Below are positions 9,719-18,514 of a stretch of DNA of 64,000 bases, one piece after another (positions within the stretch are counted from its first letter, which is position 1; each line of letters begins with the position of its first letter). The stretch is from Candidatus Bathyarchaeia archaeon (GTDB lineage Archaea > Thermoproteota > Bathyarchaeia > Bathyarchaeales > Bathycorpusculaceae). The notes beneath the pieces are model-generated. The model ran no database searches and was not told the DNA's origin. It saw nothing but the letters and a program-made list of their open reading frames with translations. Where the stretch lies: the NCBI GenBank assembly GCA_038728085.1, contig JAVYUU010000002.1, positions 186,001 through 250,000 of the forward strand, given 5' to 3'. The position numbers and the translations under genes are program-made.

Positions 9719-10473
9719 ATGCCGAAAATCTACGGACTAAGCGCTCTGGTGATGGTTAGCTTAGTGCTGTTTTACGTTTTTCAGGGCTACTATCCAGACC
9801 TTATGTACTTCTTCTCCAACGCCTTTCCACCAGTGATCTCCGGCATAGCTGTGGTTGTCTCAGGTTTTTCATTGGAGAGGTATTGGCGCAAAGCCAAGGG
9901 CCCCTTCTCAAAAGTTTGGCTCCTCTTCACAGCGGGGCTTTTTCTTTGGTTTATGGGCGAAGCTGTCTGGGCTGGCTACACGCTGGTTTTGGGCGTTGAG
10001 GTCCCTTATCCTTCAGCTGCTGACGTCTTTTGCTTGCCGGCTACATCCCCTTCTTCATCGCCCTATACCTTTACGTCAAGATTTTCGGCAGTGCATTGAC
10101 AAGGAAAACCTTAGCCGCATCCATGGCTGCCACTGCTATCTTAACAGTCATCGTTACGGGTGTGCTGCTCGCCCCTCTATTAGGATCCGGGGAAGATTTG
10201 GCAATGTTGGTTTTCAACTTTGCATATCCTCTCTTTGACCTTGCACTGTTCGCCGTAGCCCATTTGGGTCTCATCATTTTCTGGAAGGGAAAACTTGGAA
10301 GAACTTGGCTTTTCATTAACGTAGCCATAGTCATGTATGTGTGTGCGGACATTCTTTTCAGCTATGCAACGGCGAAAGGCACATATTACTGTGGACACAT
10401 GCTTGAGCTTCTATACCATTTCGGCTACATGCTCTTCGCTTTAGCGTTCTATCTCCACACAAAAGAGCTTTGA
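9719..10473 (+). pseudogene. Multi-pass membrane protein, split by a one-base frameshift
   Basis: Two overlapping reading frames together make one hydrophobic protein of about 251 aa with six or seven membrane helices. The first frame runs well to PYPSAADVF, then becomes nonsense; the second frame picks up as LAGYIPFFIALYLYV. Adding one base at about 10030-10034 (TTTTGCTTGCC read as TTTTGGCTTGCC or TTTTTGCTTGCC) joins them as DVF-(W/L)-LAGYIPFF. Either a genuine frameshift or an assembly error. It is followed by a NitrOD5-like gene 9 bases downstream, consistent with a membrane sensor plus output module, but no function is established. Confidence 0.75.
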
Positions 10474-10482
10474 GGGCTTGCC

Positions 10483-10833
10483 ATGAGCAAGGAGAAAAAC
10501 GCGTTCGAGAAGGCGTTAACCGAGGCTGTTGACGAAGGCTTACTCATGCTTGGAGAGAGTGGAAGAGAGGTGGTTTACTTTCGCCTCCGCCACTCCTACG
10601 CCATGGACAAGGAGGACGTGCCAACTCATCCAGAAATCTTCATTAAATGTTTGCAGGGCATTTTCGGCGGGGGAGCAAAAGCCCTTGAAAAGGCAATAAT
10701 AAAGATTTTGTATCGCAAGCTAGGATTGATTTACGTGGAAAAGAAAAACTTCGATTTCCTAGAATGTCTAAATGAGGCAAGGAGGCAATCGAATCTCCAG
10801 AATCATCAAGTGTCAGACAAGGGTGTATTTTAG
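10483..10833 (+). CDS. NitrOD5-like domain protein
   Basis: A 116-aa soluble protein whose core (VVYFRLRHSYAMDKEDVPTH, then FGGGAKALEKAI and LYRKLGL) resembles the archaeal output domain called NitrOD5, seen in signal-transduction proteins. Starts 9 bases after the frameshifted membrane protein, so the pair is probably co-transcribed. Ends by a 4-base convergent overlap with the SSB gene. Assignment is by recalled resemblance. Confidence 0.55.
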   Translation: MSKEKNAFEKALTEAVDEGLLMLGESGREVVYFRLRHSYAMDKEDVPTHPEIFIKCLQGIFGGGAKALEKAIIKILYRKLGLIYVEKKNFDFLECLNEARRQSNLQNHQVSDKGVF

Positions 10834-11336
10834 TATCTTCTTTGACGGAATCCGCCTCTCCTTTCTCGCCCGCCGAAGTCTCTGCCGCCTCTCCCACGGA
10901 AAGGGCGTCTTTGCTGTTCGTAAACCTTTGAGGACAAGTTGTTTTGGGTGTTTACCTCGCATGCCAACGCTTCTTTTGCGATTTCCAGTGTGCCGTATCT
11001 GCCCACGTTTAGGCGCATACTCCCCTTAAATAGGGTTACGTAGCCGTTTCCTATGGTTATGGTTTCGCCTTCCCTGACTTTTTCTATGTTGTCGTCCCAG
11101 AGGGTTAGGTATATGCATCCTGTTTCATCTCCAATCAACGCGTCGCAGACTGTGTGTGGTGCACCATCCCTGCCGGAGGCTACGTTTCTAATCTCGCTTT
11201 TGGAAACAACCTTTGCCTTAACATTTACAGCCCTTGAGTTGGGCGTTAACTCGCCTATTTTCACGTCTACGGGTTTTCGGCTTCTGGAGAAACCTTCAAT
11301 CGCCAAATTCCAATCAACACCTGTGCTGTTTGCCAA
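10830..11336 (-). CDS. ssb: Single-stranded DNA-binding protein, crenarchaeal OB-fold type
   Basis: Binds single-stranded DNA in replication and repair. A single OB fold (about residues 25-125) with VKIGELTPNSRAVNV, CDALIGDETGCIYLTLWDDN and FKGSMRLNVGRYG, followed by a flexible Arg/Gly-rich tail, the layout of Sulfolobus SSB. The open frame begins at TTG 11336; the conserved fold starts only at VKIGEL, so a GTG start inside the frame is possible. Convergent with the NitrOD5-like gene. Confidence 0.82.
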   Translation of the reverse strand: MANSTGVDWNLAIEGFSRSRKPVDVKIGELTPNSRAVNVKAKVVSKSEIRNVASGRDGAPHTVCDALIGDETGCIYLTLWDDNIEKVREGETITIGNGYVTLFKGSMRLNVGRYGTLEIAKEALACEVNTQNNLSSKVYEQQRRPFRGRGGRDFGGRERRGGFRQRRY

Positions 11337-11369
11337 CAGATATGTCGCCTATTCACTTAAGGCTTTTGG

Positions 11370-12239
11370 TTAAGTCTTGAGTTTTGGTCCTCTGCCCTCA
11401 GCCTCGTATGGAAGCCTCCGCACTCTGAAAACGACAAGTTTATCCTTAAACTCTGCAAGATAAGCCAAAACATAATTCTTGCCCTTCTCTGTTAGGGCGT
11501 AAACGGGGATAGATACGCCCAACTGTAATAGTGCTTTTTCACCTATTTCCTCTCGAATGATTTTCGAGGCGCTTGCACAGACGATGTCGGCTTTAGCTAT
11601 GTGCTTCAAGTCTTCTCCGCCGACACAAGTGTTGCAAACAGAAAAAATGAGGACTTCCGCTTTTTCGCCTGCTTCGAGGTTCCTGATTTCACTTATGGCT
11701 CCGGCTTGAAAACCTGCAACGCTTACAGCGACACGCTTGAATCCCAGATTTAAAGCCTTCTTCACGCCTGCAACCTGGTCAATGACTGCTGTTTTCTCGT
11801 CCAGAACAAATCCGCCCTCACTTTTAATTCGCTCAATTATTTCCGGAATGGGCGAAGTCCTGATGATGCCCGTCAGGCGGGCGCCTATGGCTTGAACAAG
11901 ACGTCCATTGGACGTCAAGACTGTTCCGGCGCCTTCGCAGACAACAACTGCACAGTCAACAAGTCCCTTTTCAAGCCAAATTCGCATCATTTCCGAGGCG
12001 CCATAAGCCACAACCGGCTCAGCGTCGAAAACGCGATTGGCGCAACAAAAGCCAAAACCAGCAATCTTCATCTCAACGCTTCTGCGAACCGCCTCGGCGT
12101 CTATCTGCTTTGTGCCGTATAAGGCTTCATGAAGCGGGCAATACTCGATCAGCGGCTTGCTTAAGACTTCCACGCCTTTCTCGGAGATGCGCACACGGGT
12201 GCCGCAACAGAATATTTCATGCTCGCCCTTAACCCGCAA
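11370..12239 (-). CDS. DUF2099 protein, methanogenesis marker 8 homologue
   Basis: A 289-aa protein resembling methanogenesis marker protein 8 (DUF2099): VLSKPLIEYCPLHEALYG, FGFCCANRVF, CAVVVCEGAGTV, IRTSPIPEIIE and DQVAGVKKALNLGFKRVAV are the recognisable segments. Paired cysteines (CC near residue 11, near 64, CNTC near 207) suggest a metal or cluster site. The biochemical role is unknown even in methanogens. Transcribed with a DUF59 protein and upstream of SSB. Its presence next to glycine decarboxylase is unusual; no methyl-coenzyme M reductase gene is in this window. Confidence 0.72.
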   Translation of the reverse strand: MRVKGEHEIFCCGTRVRISEKGVEVLSKPLIEYCPLHEALYGTKQIDAEAVRRSVEMKIAGFGFCCANRVFDAEPVVAYGASEMMRIWLEKGLVDCAVVVCEGAGTVLTSNGRLVQAIGARLTGIIRTSPIPEIIERIKSEGGFVLDEKTAVIDQVAGVKKALNLGFKRVAVSVAGFQAGAISEIRNLEAGEKAEVLIFSVCNTCVGGEDLKHIAKADIVCASASKIIREEIGEKALLQLGVSIPVYALTEKGKNYVLAYLAEFKDKLVVFRVRRLPYEAEGRGPKLKT

Positions 12240-12276
12240 CCCCTAGACCAGCCGAACAAGGCTAGGAGGAAGCTTT

Positions 12277-12564
12277 CTACTCCTTGTTTGTTGCCTCGTT
12301 GATTTGTTTCTCCATCATGTGCCCGCGACAGTAAACCAGCGCTTTCTTCACGCCTGGAACCTTTAGGGCTTCCCGTTTGATGTCCATGGCTAGCTTGAAG
12401 GCTATGGGACAGAAGGGGCTGGATGGAATAAACTCGATCTTGACGATTCCAGGCTCCTCTTCCTTGACGCTTTTTATCATGTGCATTTCAGCGAAGGTCA
12501 AGCCAGTTTCGGGGTCAACAACTTTGCCAACAGCTTCAAACACTTTACTTTCAAGCTCATTCAA
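12277..12564 (-). CDS. DUF59/MIP18-family protein, Fe-S assembly factor
   Basis: A 95-aa MIP18 (DUF59) domain protein; relatives (SufT, PaaD, Cia2) help mature Fe-S proteins. Core motifs VVDPETGLTFAEMHMI and the Cys-containing SSPFCPIAFKLA are visible. It lies between gcvPB and the DUF2099 gene, all on the minus strand, and may serve the Fe-S proteins encoded in this region. Confidence 0.78.
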   Translation of the reverse strand: MNELESKVFEAVGKVVDPETGLTFAEMHMIKSVKEEEPGIVKIEFIPSSPFCPIAFKLAMDIKREALKVPGVKKALVYCRGHMMEKQINEATNKE

Positions 12565-12618
12565 TTTTCAACACACTTCCAGTTTTCTAGGAATAAAGGA
12601 CACGCATGATATAAAAGG

Positions 12619-14151
12619 TTATGGCTTTGCCATAGCCTGCCTCTTCAAGTACATTCGCCAACTTAAAGCCATGCTCTGCGGGTGAGAGGCCTTTGCCTCG
12701 TCAAGCCTTGGGACCGCTGTATTGTGTGGGGCCTTCAAAACTTTTTCCGGGCTTGTTTGGGCTTCACGGCAAATCTCGCAGACAGCCTCCACAAAGCGGT
12801 CAAGTTCCTCCTTCTCGAAGGTTTCCGTCGGCTCAATCATCAGGGCTTCCTCAACAATCAGAGGGAAGTATATGGTTGGCGCGTGAACGCCATAGTCGAG
12901 AAGCCTCTTCGCAATGTTTAGAGCTGAGACGCCCGTCTTAGCCTTTAACGGCTTAGCGCTGAAGACACACTCATGCTTTCTAGGTGTGTCCTCTCCGTAC
13001 GGAAGCATCAAGCCATCAACATCCTTAAGCTTGTGTAAAACATAGTTGGCGTTTAAAACTGAAACTTCAGCCGCTTCGCGGAGCCCCTCAAAGCCTAAAC
13101 TTAAAATGTAGGCATAAGCCTTCAAGAGAACAGCCACATTCCCATAAAAGCTGCGGATTTTCCCAACACTATAGGGCCTGTCGTAGTCTAGGCGGTATTG
13201 CTTACCATCAAAAACAATTCGTGGCACCGGCAGAAACTTGGCAAGCTCCTCCTTAACGCCAACAGGGCCGGCTCCGGGACCCCCGCCGCCATGGGGTGTG
13301 CCGAAGGTTTTATGGATATTTATGTGAACTATGTCGAAGCCCATGTCTCCTGGCCTAACCTTGCATAAGATGGGGTTAAGGTTCGCCCCATCATAGTATA
13401 GGAGCCCACCAGCCTCGTGGATTATTTCGGCGATTCCCTCAATGTTTTTCTCGAATATTCCAAGGGTGTTTGGATTTGTCAACATTAAACCGGCAGTTCT
13501 CTCTGAAACTGCTGCCTTCAGGGCTTCCACGTCAACGCATCCATCCCTGTCGGAGGGTATGACTACCACGTTGAAGCCGGCCATGGCGGCGCTTGCGGGA
13601 TTAGTCCCATGGGCTGAATCGGGTATGAGCATGTCCCTTCTTTGATTTAGTTCGCCGTTGTGTTTGTGGTAAGCCCTTATCAACAAGGCGCCCAGAAACT
13701 CGCCGTGGGCGCCGGCTGCTGGTTGCAGGCAAACCTCCGCCATGCCCGTTATCTCCGCCAACCAACGCTCAAGCCTATAGAGGATTTCGAGGATGCCCTG
13801 CACTGTGCGCTCGTCCTGGTAGGGGTGAAGCATTCCAAGCTTCGGCGAACTCGCCAGTTCCTCGTTGATTTTTGGATTGTATTTCATGGTGCAGCTTCCA
13901 AGGGGATATAGGCCGGAATCAACGCCATAATTCATTTCAGAAAGCCTCAAGTAATGCCGCACAACCTCCGGTTCTGAAAGCTCCGGAAGTTTCGGCGGAT
14001 TTTTCCGCTTCATGTTCTCGGGAATAAGCTCATTTAGGTCGCCCACCGCCGTTTTAACCGTTTCTTCGGCTTCCGGCAGTAGGCAGCCTCTTCTTCCGGT
14101 CTTTCCAAGAGTGAATATTAACGGTTCGTCCCAAGAGGCTTGCCTAAACAT
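12619..14151 (-). CDS. gcvPB: Glycine dehydrogenase (decarboxylating) subunit 2
   Basis: PLP-binding subunit of the glycine cleavage P-protein, which decarboxylates glycine and passes the aminomethyl group to lipoyl-GcvH. The PLP lysine lies in NIHKTFGTPHGGGGPG; SAHGTNPASAAM is a further hallmark. 510 aa, the usual length for split P-proteins. Overlaps the gcvPA end by 8 bases, indicating translational coupling. Neither gcvH nor gcvT is in the window, but two candidate lipoyl-synthase genes lie at 58-60 kb. Confidence 0.95.
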   Translation of the reverse strand: MFRQASWDEPLIFTLGKTGRRGCLLPEAEETVKTAVGDLNELIPENMKRKNPPKLPELSEPEVVRHYLRLSEMNYGVDSGLYPLGSCTMKYNPKINEELASSPKLGMLHPYQDERTVQGILEILYRLERWLAEITGMAEVCLQPAAGAHGEFLGALLIRAYHKHNGELNQRRDMLIPDSAHGTNPASAAMAGFNVVVIPSDRDGCVDVEALKAAVSERTAGLMLTNPNTLGIFEKNIEGIAEIIHEAGGLLYYDGANLNPILCKVRPGDMGFDIVHINIHKTFGTPHGGGGPGAGPVGVKEELAKFLPVPRIVFDGKQYRLDYDRPYSVGKIRSFYGNVAVLLKAYAYILSLGFEGLREAAEVSVLNANYVLHKLKDVDGLMLPYGEDTPRKHECVFSAKPLKAKTGVSALNIAKRLLDYGVHAPTIYFPLIVEEALMIEPTETFEKEELDRFVEAVCEICREAQTSPEKVLKAPHNTAVPRLDEAKASHPQSMALSWRMYLKRQAMAKP

Positions 14152-15568
14152 GCCCTTTTCGCCTCCTAACCGAAACGATCTCCCCTAGGACCTCGGCTAG
14201 AAGCCTAATCTCCGCTTCTGTGTGGATTTCCGTCACGCAGTAGAGGGCTGTTTCCCCTAGCTCCGGAAACTCTTTCGAGATGTCTTTTCCGCCGTGAATT
14301 CCCCTTCCGAGGAGGGCCTCGTGAACCTCTTGAACCCCTAAGCCGGCACCCTCAAAGTTTACAGTGAATTCTTTGAAGTGAGCCGTCTTGAAAACAGGCA
14401 CCTTTAAACCCTCGATCTTTGAAAGCAGCCGCATTGCATAGTTCGCCTTATACATTATGGTTTCGCCGAGCTCCCGCAAGCCGTTCGGTCCTAGCAAAGC
14501 CAGGTAGACGGCAGCTGCCACGGCGCATAAAGCCTCGTTGGAGCAAATGTTGGAGGTAGCCCTTTCCCTGCGAATATGCTGTTCACGGGTTTGCAAGGCC
14601 ATACAATAGCCATGTCTGCTCCCGTCCACCGTTGTTGTTAAGCCTATTATGCGGCCCGGCATCTGCCTAATCATGTTTGGGTCGTCGCGACATGCAAATA
14701 TGCCTAGGAGCGGCCCCCCATAGTTCATGGGGTTTCCAAGGGGCTGCCCCTCCCCGACAACTATATCTGCGCCGTACTCGCCGGGCGGCTTCAAGATTCC
14801 AAGGGACGTTGGATCCACACCCACTATGAATAGTGCGCCATGGGCGTGGGCTGTTTGGCTTATTTCCTCAACCTGCGTTTCAATAAAGCCTAAATAGGAT
14901 GGATTTTCTATGTAGACGGCGGCGGTTTCCCTTGAAATCTTGTTTTCCAAGTCGTTTAGGCTGAGCTGTCCAGTTTCCCGGTTATACTCCACCTCCCTCA
15001 CGCTTAAGCCGGCTGGTTCAGCGTAAACATGCAGTGTCGCCTTTCTCTCCGGATGAATTATTTTTGGGACTAGGATTTCACTGCGTTTTGTGATGCGCGC
15101 CGCCATGCGGGCTGCCTCGCCGAGGGCTGAAGCCCAATCATACATGGAGCAGTTAGCCACGTCCATGGCTGTCAACTCGCAAATCATGCTCTGATATTCG
15201 AAGAGGGCTTGAAGCATGCCCTGCGAAACCTCAGCCTGATAAGGCGTATAAGCCGTTAAAAACTCGCTTCGCCGCACAATTTCCCCCACAGCAGCGGGCA
15301 CATAATGGGGCCAGCATCCAGCCCCCAAAAAAACAGGCATGTCAGCGCATGTCTTATTTTTTGAAAGCAAGTTTTCAATATGCCGCTTAACCTCAAATTC
15401 AGATAAGCCCTTTGGAAGGTTCAAAGGCTTTTTCAAAAAGTATTTTCCCGGTATGTCCAAGTAGAGTTCGTCTATGTTTTCTATGCCGATTTCCCGCATC
15501 ATCATCCTCTTAATTTCCGGGTGAGAGTTTGGAATGTATGGGTGGCAACGTTTAGCCAAAGCCTTCAC
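14144..15568 (-). CDS. gcvPA: Glycine dehydrogenase (decarboxylating) subunit 1
   Basis: First subunit of the two-subunit P-protein. Begins with HPYIPNS; contains FLGAGCWPHYVPA, TAYTPYQAEVSQG, YDWASALGEAA and GEGQPLGNPMNYGGP, all typical of GcvPA. 474 aa. Located directly upstream of gcvPB with overlapping ends, forming the gcvPA-gcvPB pair typical of archaea. Confidence 0.95.
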   Translation of the reverse strand: MKALAKRCHPYIPNSHPEIKRMMMREIGIENIDELYLDIPGKYFLKKPLNLPKGLSEFEVKRHIENLLSKNKTCADMPVFLGAGCWPHYVPAAVGEIVRRSEFLTAYTPYQAEVSQGMLQALFEYQSMICELTAMDVANCSMYDWASALGEAARMAARITKRSEILVPKIIHPERKATLHVYAEPAGLSVREVEYNRETGQLSLNDLENKISRETAAVYIENPSYLGFIETQVEEISQTAHAHGALFIVGVDPTSLGILKPPGEYGADIVVGEGQPLGNPMNYGGPLLGIFACRDDPNMIRQMPGRIIGLTTTVDGSRHGYCMALQTREQHIRRERATSNICSNEALCAVAAAVYLALLGPNGLRELGETIMYKANYAMRLLSKIEGLKVPVFKTAHFKEFTVNFEGAGLGVQEVHEALLGRGIHGGKDISKEFPELGETALYCVTEIHTEAEIRLLAEVLGEIVSVRRRKGHV

Positions 15569-15637
15569 CTTGACGGATAGAATTAAAACCTAAAAGGGCT
15601 AAAGCCTCTTTAAGCTTTCCAGCATCCGCTACGCTTT

Positions 15638-16405
15638 TCAGCTTTCTACCAAAGCCCTTAAGGCAATTTCAACAGCCTTTCTCGAGTTTTCTCTGACCGC
15701 TTGCTGTCCGAAAGCTTGAAGCCAACCCTCCTCCGACAAAAGGTCGGAAATCACTTGAATGGATACAGCTTCAACGTTCCGATATTTTGCAACTGCGAAA
15801 ACGGCGGAAGTCTCCATGTTAACCGCTAAAACTCCGGCATCCCTAAACCTGCGGAACTTTCCCAAAGTTTCTCTGTACACGCCGTCTGTAGACCATACAG
15901 TGCCCATGTGATACGCAATGCCAAGTCTCTGAAGTTGTTCAAGAATTTGTTCTCTCAACTCCTTCGATGATTCAACTTTAACATGTAGCGGAAAGTAGTG
16001 ATAAGAAGTTCCCTCGTCTCGAATAGCATCCGTTACGACAATAATGTCTCCGGGCTTAAGAAAAGATTGCAGTCCACCGGACACCCCAACCTCCACAATT
16101 TTTCTTGCACCACACGCAATAACTTCTTCCAGCGTCATGGCGACTGCTGGCGCTCCAACCCAGAAACACCCTAAACCAACATCAACGTTGTTGAATTGTC
16201 CTATACAAAGGGGTTGGCGCTCACCGTAAATCCACCAGTCAACAGGCTTCCCGTCAATAAGGTTTTTAGCGTGTTCGTATGTTCGTGGCTGATACGTGAA
16301 AACGAGACGTTCCGGCACTTTAATGGCTTCTGCCGGAACATTTCTAGTTTTGGCTAGGTAGCGAATAAAATCGAGAGGTGTGAAAACTGGTTCGTCTTCA
16401 TTCAA
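15638..16405 (-). CDS. Uridine/purine nucleoside phosphorylase family protein
   Basis: A 255-aa nucleoside phosphorylase that cleaves nucleosides with phosphate to base and ribose-1-phosphate. Seen: VEVGVSGGLQ (phosphate/ribose loop), GDIIVVTDAIRDEGTSYHY, and the ribose-binding NMETSAVFAVA motif, with uridine-phosphorylase-like spacing. It stands alone between the gcv operon and aIF2 beta. Base specificity not assignable. Confidence 0.83.
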   Translation of the reverse strand: MNEDEPVFTPLDFIRYLAKTRNVPAEAIKVPERLVFTYQPRTYEHAKNLIDGKPVDWWIYGERQPLCIGQFNNVDVGLGCFWVGAPAVAMTLEEVIACGARKIVEVGVSGGLQSFLKPGDIIVVTDAIRDEGTSYHYFPLHVKVESSKELREQILEQLQRLGIAYHMGTVWSTDGVYRETLGKFRRFRDAGVLAVNMETSAVFAVAKYRNVEAVSIQVISDLLSEEGWLQAFGQQAVRENSRKAVEIALRALVES

Positions 16406-16588
16406 GAGTTGAAGCCCTCATATGTAGATTTAACTGATGATTACCTAAAGTTTATGTTCTCTTGAACAATCTATTGCCAGCTTGCACTTCACAAGCTCTT
16501 ACTAAGAATAAACGCCATGGATGGATGATGGAGCAAAATAGAAGACATTAGTTTTAAATATCATGCTTTCCTCATTGTTTTTGGAGCT

Positions 16589-17005
16589 ATGTCAATGAAG
16601 TATGACTATGAGGCTCTGCTTAAGAGGGCGCGTTCCCAACTGCCCGAAACCGTTGCGAAACGGGAGCGACTGGAAATTCCTAAACTTCAATATGTTGTTG
16701 TTGGAACACGCACCATAATCCACAACTTCAACGAGATAGCTGAGGTTTTGAACCGTGACCCCCAACACCTGCTGAAGTTTTTGACCGGGGAATTGGCAAC
16801 GGCGGCGCTTATACAGGAGGGGAGAGTTATCTTTCAAGGCAAGTTTCCCAGGGAAACCCTTGAGAAGCTCCTGCAAAGGTATATGGACGCTTTTGTCACG
16901 TGTCCAGTATGCAAGCGTCCGGACACGAAGATTGTTAAGGAGAAGCGTCTATCCTTTCTTGTGTGCATGGCGTGCGGCGCCAAGTCCTCGGTTAGAACGC
17001 TGTGA
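16589..17005 (+). CDS. Translation initiation factor aIF2 subunit beta
   Basis: Beta subunit of the factor that brings initiator tRNA to the ribosome. The alpha/beta domain is followed by a C-terminal zinc ribbon with C-x2-C near 111 (CPVC) and C-x2-C near 130 (CMAC). 138 aa, standard. A GGAG at 16583-16586 is better spaced for the second in-frame ATG at 16595 than for 16589, so translation may begin there. A TATA-like TTTTAAATAT lies about 30 bases upstream. First gene of a translation/ribosome-assembly run. Confidence 0.94.
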   Translation: MSMKYDYEALLKRARSQLPETVAKRERLEIPKLQYVVVGTRTIIHNFNEIAEVLNRDPQHLLKFLTGELATAALIQEGRVIFQGKFPRETLEKLLQRYMDAFVTCPVCKRPDTKIVKEKRLSFLVCMACGAKSSVRTL

Positions 17006-17016
17006 GAGGCTGAAAG

Positions 17017-17313
17017 TTGAAGTGTTACATGAAAGTTAGGAAAATCGGCAACCACGTCTTGCTATCCATTTGCGACGCTGAAATTTTGGGGAAAACCTTC
17101 CGTGAGGGGAAAATAGTCTTTCAGGTGACGAAGGAATTTTATGGAGAGGAGGAGGTGGAGATTGAAGAAGCTATAGCCATGATTGAAAATTCAACCATCG
17201 TGAATCTTGTGGGCAAAAATGTTGTGGAAAAGGCCGTTGAGAAGGGCTATGTTCACCCGGAGGCAATCTTGAGGATTGAAGGAGTTCCCCACGCGCAAAT
17301 CGTGAAATTGTAG
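17017..17313 (+). CDS. DUF424 protein
   Basis: A 98-aa archaeal DUF424 protein of unknown function. The conserved stretch LGKTFREGK followed by FYGEEEVEIEEA is visible. TTG start 17017, with GAGAGG overlapping the previous stop as ribosome site. DUF424 is repeatedly found beside aIF2 beta, as here, suggesting a translation-related role. Confidence 0.82.
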   Translation: MKCYMKVRKIGNHVLLSICDAEILGKTFREGKIVFQVTKEFYGEEEVEIEEAIAMIENSTIVNLVGKNVVEKAVEKGYVHPEAILRIEGVPHAQIVKL

Positions 17314-17391
17314 GGTCTTATGCCGAGTATGGCTTTAAATGCTTTTAAGGGAGAGGCTTCATCTTTTAAGGGGATAGATTGAGGTGCCTAT

Positions 17392-17697
17392 TTGGGTAAG
17401 AAGAAGGTTATAAGCGAAGAAGAATTGAGTGAGATGGTTTACCCTACGGAGAATGATGTTTTAGGCGTGGCTGTGAAGCTTCTCGGTTTTGACCGTGTCT
17501 TGGTTAAATGCCAAGATGGGCATGAACGTTTATGCCGTATTAGGGGTAAGATGAAGAGGCGTGTTTGGATAAGGGAGGGCGATGTTGTTCTCGTTTCGCC
17601 ATGGGATTTCCAGTCTGACAAGCGGGGAGACATTATTTGGCGGTACACCCACGCCCAAGCAGAGTGGCTTCGCAAGAAGGGCTACCTGACCATTTAA
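17392..17697 (+). CDS. Translation initiation factor aIF1A
   Basis: S1-like OB-fold initiation factor, 101 aa. Typical segments are VLGVAVKLLGFDRVLVKCQDG, RIRGKMKRRVWIREGD and VSPWDFQSDKRGDI. TTG start at 17392 preceded by a GAGGTG ribosome site. It binds the ribosomal A site in initiation. Followed by the RIO1 kinase gene after 19 bases. Confidence 0.95.
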   Translation: MGKKKVISEEELSEMVYPTENDVLGVAVKLLGFDRVLVKCQDGHERLCRIRGKMKRRVWIREGDVVLVSPWDFQSDKRGDIIWRYTHAQAEWLRKKGYLTI

Positions 17698-17716
17698 AGT
17701 TTTGTGAGGAACAGTT

Positions 17717-18514
17717 TTGAGTTTTCGTGAACGCGTCGAGAAAAAACTTCACGAAGAGGAAAAGGAATACGAAGTTGAACAGTTGATGAAGGAGAAGCGA
17801 AGCGAGGAATACGAGGTTCTAGAGGAAGTTTTCGACCGCTCAACCCTCATGGTCATATATGATTTCATGAACAGCGGCGTGATAGACCGCATATACGGCG
17901 TGGTAAAAGCCGGCAAGGAAGCCCGCGTCTACTGGGGAAAAGACAAAACTGGAAGGGAATTAGCCATCAAAATCTACCTAACTGTTTCAGCGGAATTCCG
18001 CAAGGGGATGCTAAAATACATCGAGGGAGACCATAGGTTTAAGAACGTGAAACGGGACACCCGCTCATTGATTTTCGCATGGGCCCAGAAGGAGTTCAAG
18101 AATCTTGAGCAGGCTTTGGCGGCGAATGTTAGGGTGCCGAAGCCCATTGCGGTTAGGAACAATGTGCTTGTCATGGAGTTCATAGGGAAAAATGGTGTGA
18201 GCGCCCCGTCTATGAAGGAGCAGCCTCCATCTAATCCAGAGAGGATCTACAAAATCCTAATAACATACCTTGAAAGACTTTATCAGAAGGCGGAGCTTGT
18301 CCATGGAGACCTAAGCGAATATAACATCATGATCTGGAGGGGTTTACCCGTGCTTTTTGACATGTCGCAGGCTGTTCCGCTTTCCCATCCGCTGGCAGAC
18401 TTTCTATTGAACAGGGATATCGCCAACCTAAACAGGTTTTTCAGCCGTTTAGGCGTTGATATCCTGCCAGCTGAGGAGGTTTACCGGAGGGTGACGGGTC
18501 GTGGCTCAGCCTAG
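17717..18514 (+). CDS. rio1: RIO1-type serine kinase
   Basis: An atypical kinase/ATPase of small-subunit ribosome maturation. Seen: an N-terminal helical extension, VKAGKEARVYWG (nucleotide loop), IKIY with the invariant Lys, HGDLSEYN catalytic loop and LFDMSQAV metal-binding loop. The absence of a winged-helix start and the STLMVIYDF region fit RIO1 rather than RIO2. TTG start 17717. Overlaps the KH gene by 14 bases, a conserved archaeal pair. Confidence 0.92.
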   Translation: MSFRERVEKKLHEEEKEYEVEQLMKEKRSEEYEVLEEVFDRSTLMVIYDFMNSGVIDRIYGVVKAGKEARVYWGKDKTGRELAIKIYLTVSAEFRKGMLKYIEGDHRFKNVKRDTRSLIFAWAQKEFKNLEQALAANVRVPKPIAVRNNVLVMEFIGKNGVSAPSMKEQPPSNPERIYKILITYLERLYQKAELVHGDLSEYNIMIWRGLPVLFDMSQAVPLSHPLADFLLNRDIANLNRFFSRLGVDILPAEEVYRRVTGRGSA

